DNA of 30,632 nt, taken from an uncultured bacterium (GTDB taxonomy: Bacteria; Bacillota; Clostridia; Oscillospirales; Oscillospiraceae). Below are positions 30,020 to 30,632 of this stretch, one piece after another. The translations under genes and the position numbers were made by a program. Numbering within the stretch: position 1 is the first letter of the stretch; each line of letters starts with the position of its first letter. The stretch lies in NCBI GenBank assembly GCA_905214155.1, contig CAJMLC010000004.1:1-30632 (forward strand), in the 5' to 3' direction. The notes below the pieces were generated by a model, which saw only the letters and a program-made list of their open reading frames with translations, made no database searches and was not told the DNA's origin.

Positions 30020-30632
30020 ATGAAAAAGATTCTTGCACTCATGCTTGCGCTGGTCATGGTCGTCGCGATGGTCGCCTGCGCCAGCAAGGACACCACGGCT
30101 GACAAGACCCCCGCGGACACCACTCCGGCCGACACGACCCCGGCTGACACCACCACAGAAGACACCACCACCGAAGACACCACCCCGGCGGACACCTCTG
30201 CTGATACGGAGGCTTCCGAGCTGAAGGTCGGCGTGTTCTACTACACGTTCGCCGACACCTACATCGCCAGCGTCCGTACCGCTCTGGATGCGGAGCTGAC
30301 CAACCTCGGCGTGAGCTTCAACAACTTCGACGGCAACAACAACCAGACCACGCAGAACGAGCAGATCCAGACCGCTGTCACCGACGGCTACAACCTGCTG
30401 GTCGTCAACATGGTCACCTCCGGCTCCCCGGACGTTGCCAACGAGATCATCTCCCTGGCCAACGGCACCCCGGTCATCTTCTTCAACCGCGCCATCGAGG
30501 CTGACGGCGAAGAGGGCACCGTTCTGAACGCCAACTCCAACATCTGCTTCATCGGCACCGACGCTCCGGAAGCCGGTCACCTGCAGGGCAAGATGGTCGG
30601 CGAATATCTGCTGGCCAACTGGGACACCGTTG
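30020..30632 (+). CDS. mglB: MglB-type sugar ABC transporter substrate-binding lipoprotein (partial)
   Basis: The first 204 codons are in the window and the gene runs on past its end. Signal peptide with lipobox MVAC (Cys20), then a linker of about 40 residues made of repeated DTTPA/DTTTE units, then a Peripla_BP_4 domain starting LKVGVFYYTFADTYIASVR. NNQTTQNEQIQTAVTDGYN and VIFFNRAIEA (about residue 150) resemble galactose/methylgalactoside-binding proteins. AATCATGGAGGAAAC places a strong ribosome site before ATG 30020. Codons here favour C endings (ACC, GTC, AAC, TCC) far more than the neighbours, as in very highly expressed genes. The transport ligand is likely a sugar; galactose is a guess. 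Confidence 0.85.
   Translation, partial: MKKILALMLALVMVVAMVACASKDTTADKTPADTTPADTTPADTTTEDTTTEDTTPADTSADTEASELKVGVFYYTFADTYIASVRTALDAELTNLGVSFNNFDGNNNQTTQNEQIQTAVTDGYNLLVVNMVTSGSPDVANEIISLANGTPVIFFNRAIEADGEEGTVLNANSNICFIGTDAPEAGHLQGKMVGEYLLANWDTV

Overview
The window reads as a chromosomal segment of a GC-rich Gram-positive anaerobe of the Clostridia, most like the Oscillospiraceae (inference from gene families and style; no marker gene is present). The supporting signs are type III pantothenate kinase, Gram-positive lipoproteins, an S-layer-homology protein, a YesN/YesM-type two-component pair, strong SD sequences, sigma-A promoters with extended -10 boxes, and G/C-ending codons. No tRNA, rRNA, CRISPR array, phage or transposase gene was seen.

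Layout. 1-2.7 kb: a 70-residue membrane peptide, then a minus-strand operon of a YfcE-type phosphoesterase, coaX, and a protein with the fold of PLP-dependent decarboxylases that lacks the PLP lysine. 2.8-3.7 kb: three small plus-strand genes, two with proline-rich linkers. 3.7-7.9 kb: a minus-strand operon trpS - tagO/wecA-like - wecB - membrane-anchored LolA-like protein, joining tryptophanyl-tRNA charging with the first steps of a ManNAc-containing wall polymer. 7.9-8.5 kb: a gene-free control region holding the trpS promoter, a 163-bp near-palindromic element, and a predicted roughly 145-nt minus-strand RNA with its own promoter and a 17-bp terminator hairpin. 8.5-12.6 kb: a tightly coupled plus-strand operon for the cobalamin nucleotide loop (TIM-barrel protein, cobT, cobU, cobS, a short CobU-like protein, cobC-like phosphatase), ended by a clear terminator. 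12.7-14.2 kb: a secreted SLH plus GH24 lysozyme protein. 14.2-14.8 kb: a 37-residue peptide and an ArsC/Spx-like protein, ended by two tandem terminators.

14.9-25.7 kb: a catabolic and transport region. An iron-dependent alcohol dehydrogenase and a two-subunit UxaA/SuyAB-type lyase are followed by a complete branched-chain-amino-acid-type ABC importer (binding protein, two permeases, two ATPases), an aldehyde dehydrogenase and a CyuA-type L-cysteine desulfidase-like enzyme. The enzyme set would fit oxidation of an alcohol to an acid followed by beta-elimination, for example of a C3 sulfonate (DHPS or sulfolactate) or a sugar acid; the substrate is not proven. The importer-ALDH-CyuA block is bracketed by two inverted copies of a GC-rich palindromic intergenic repeat, the second of which doubles as a terminator.

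25.9-30.6 kb: an AraC-type response regulator, a YesM-type histidine kinase and a lipoprotein sugar-binding protein form one operon from a clear promoter. Next comes the start of a strongly expressed-looking MglB-type sugar-binding lipoprotein cut off by the window end. This looks like a sugar-sensing module controlling a sugar ABC importer that continues beyond the window.
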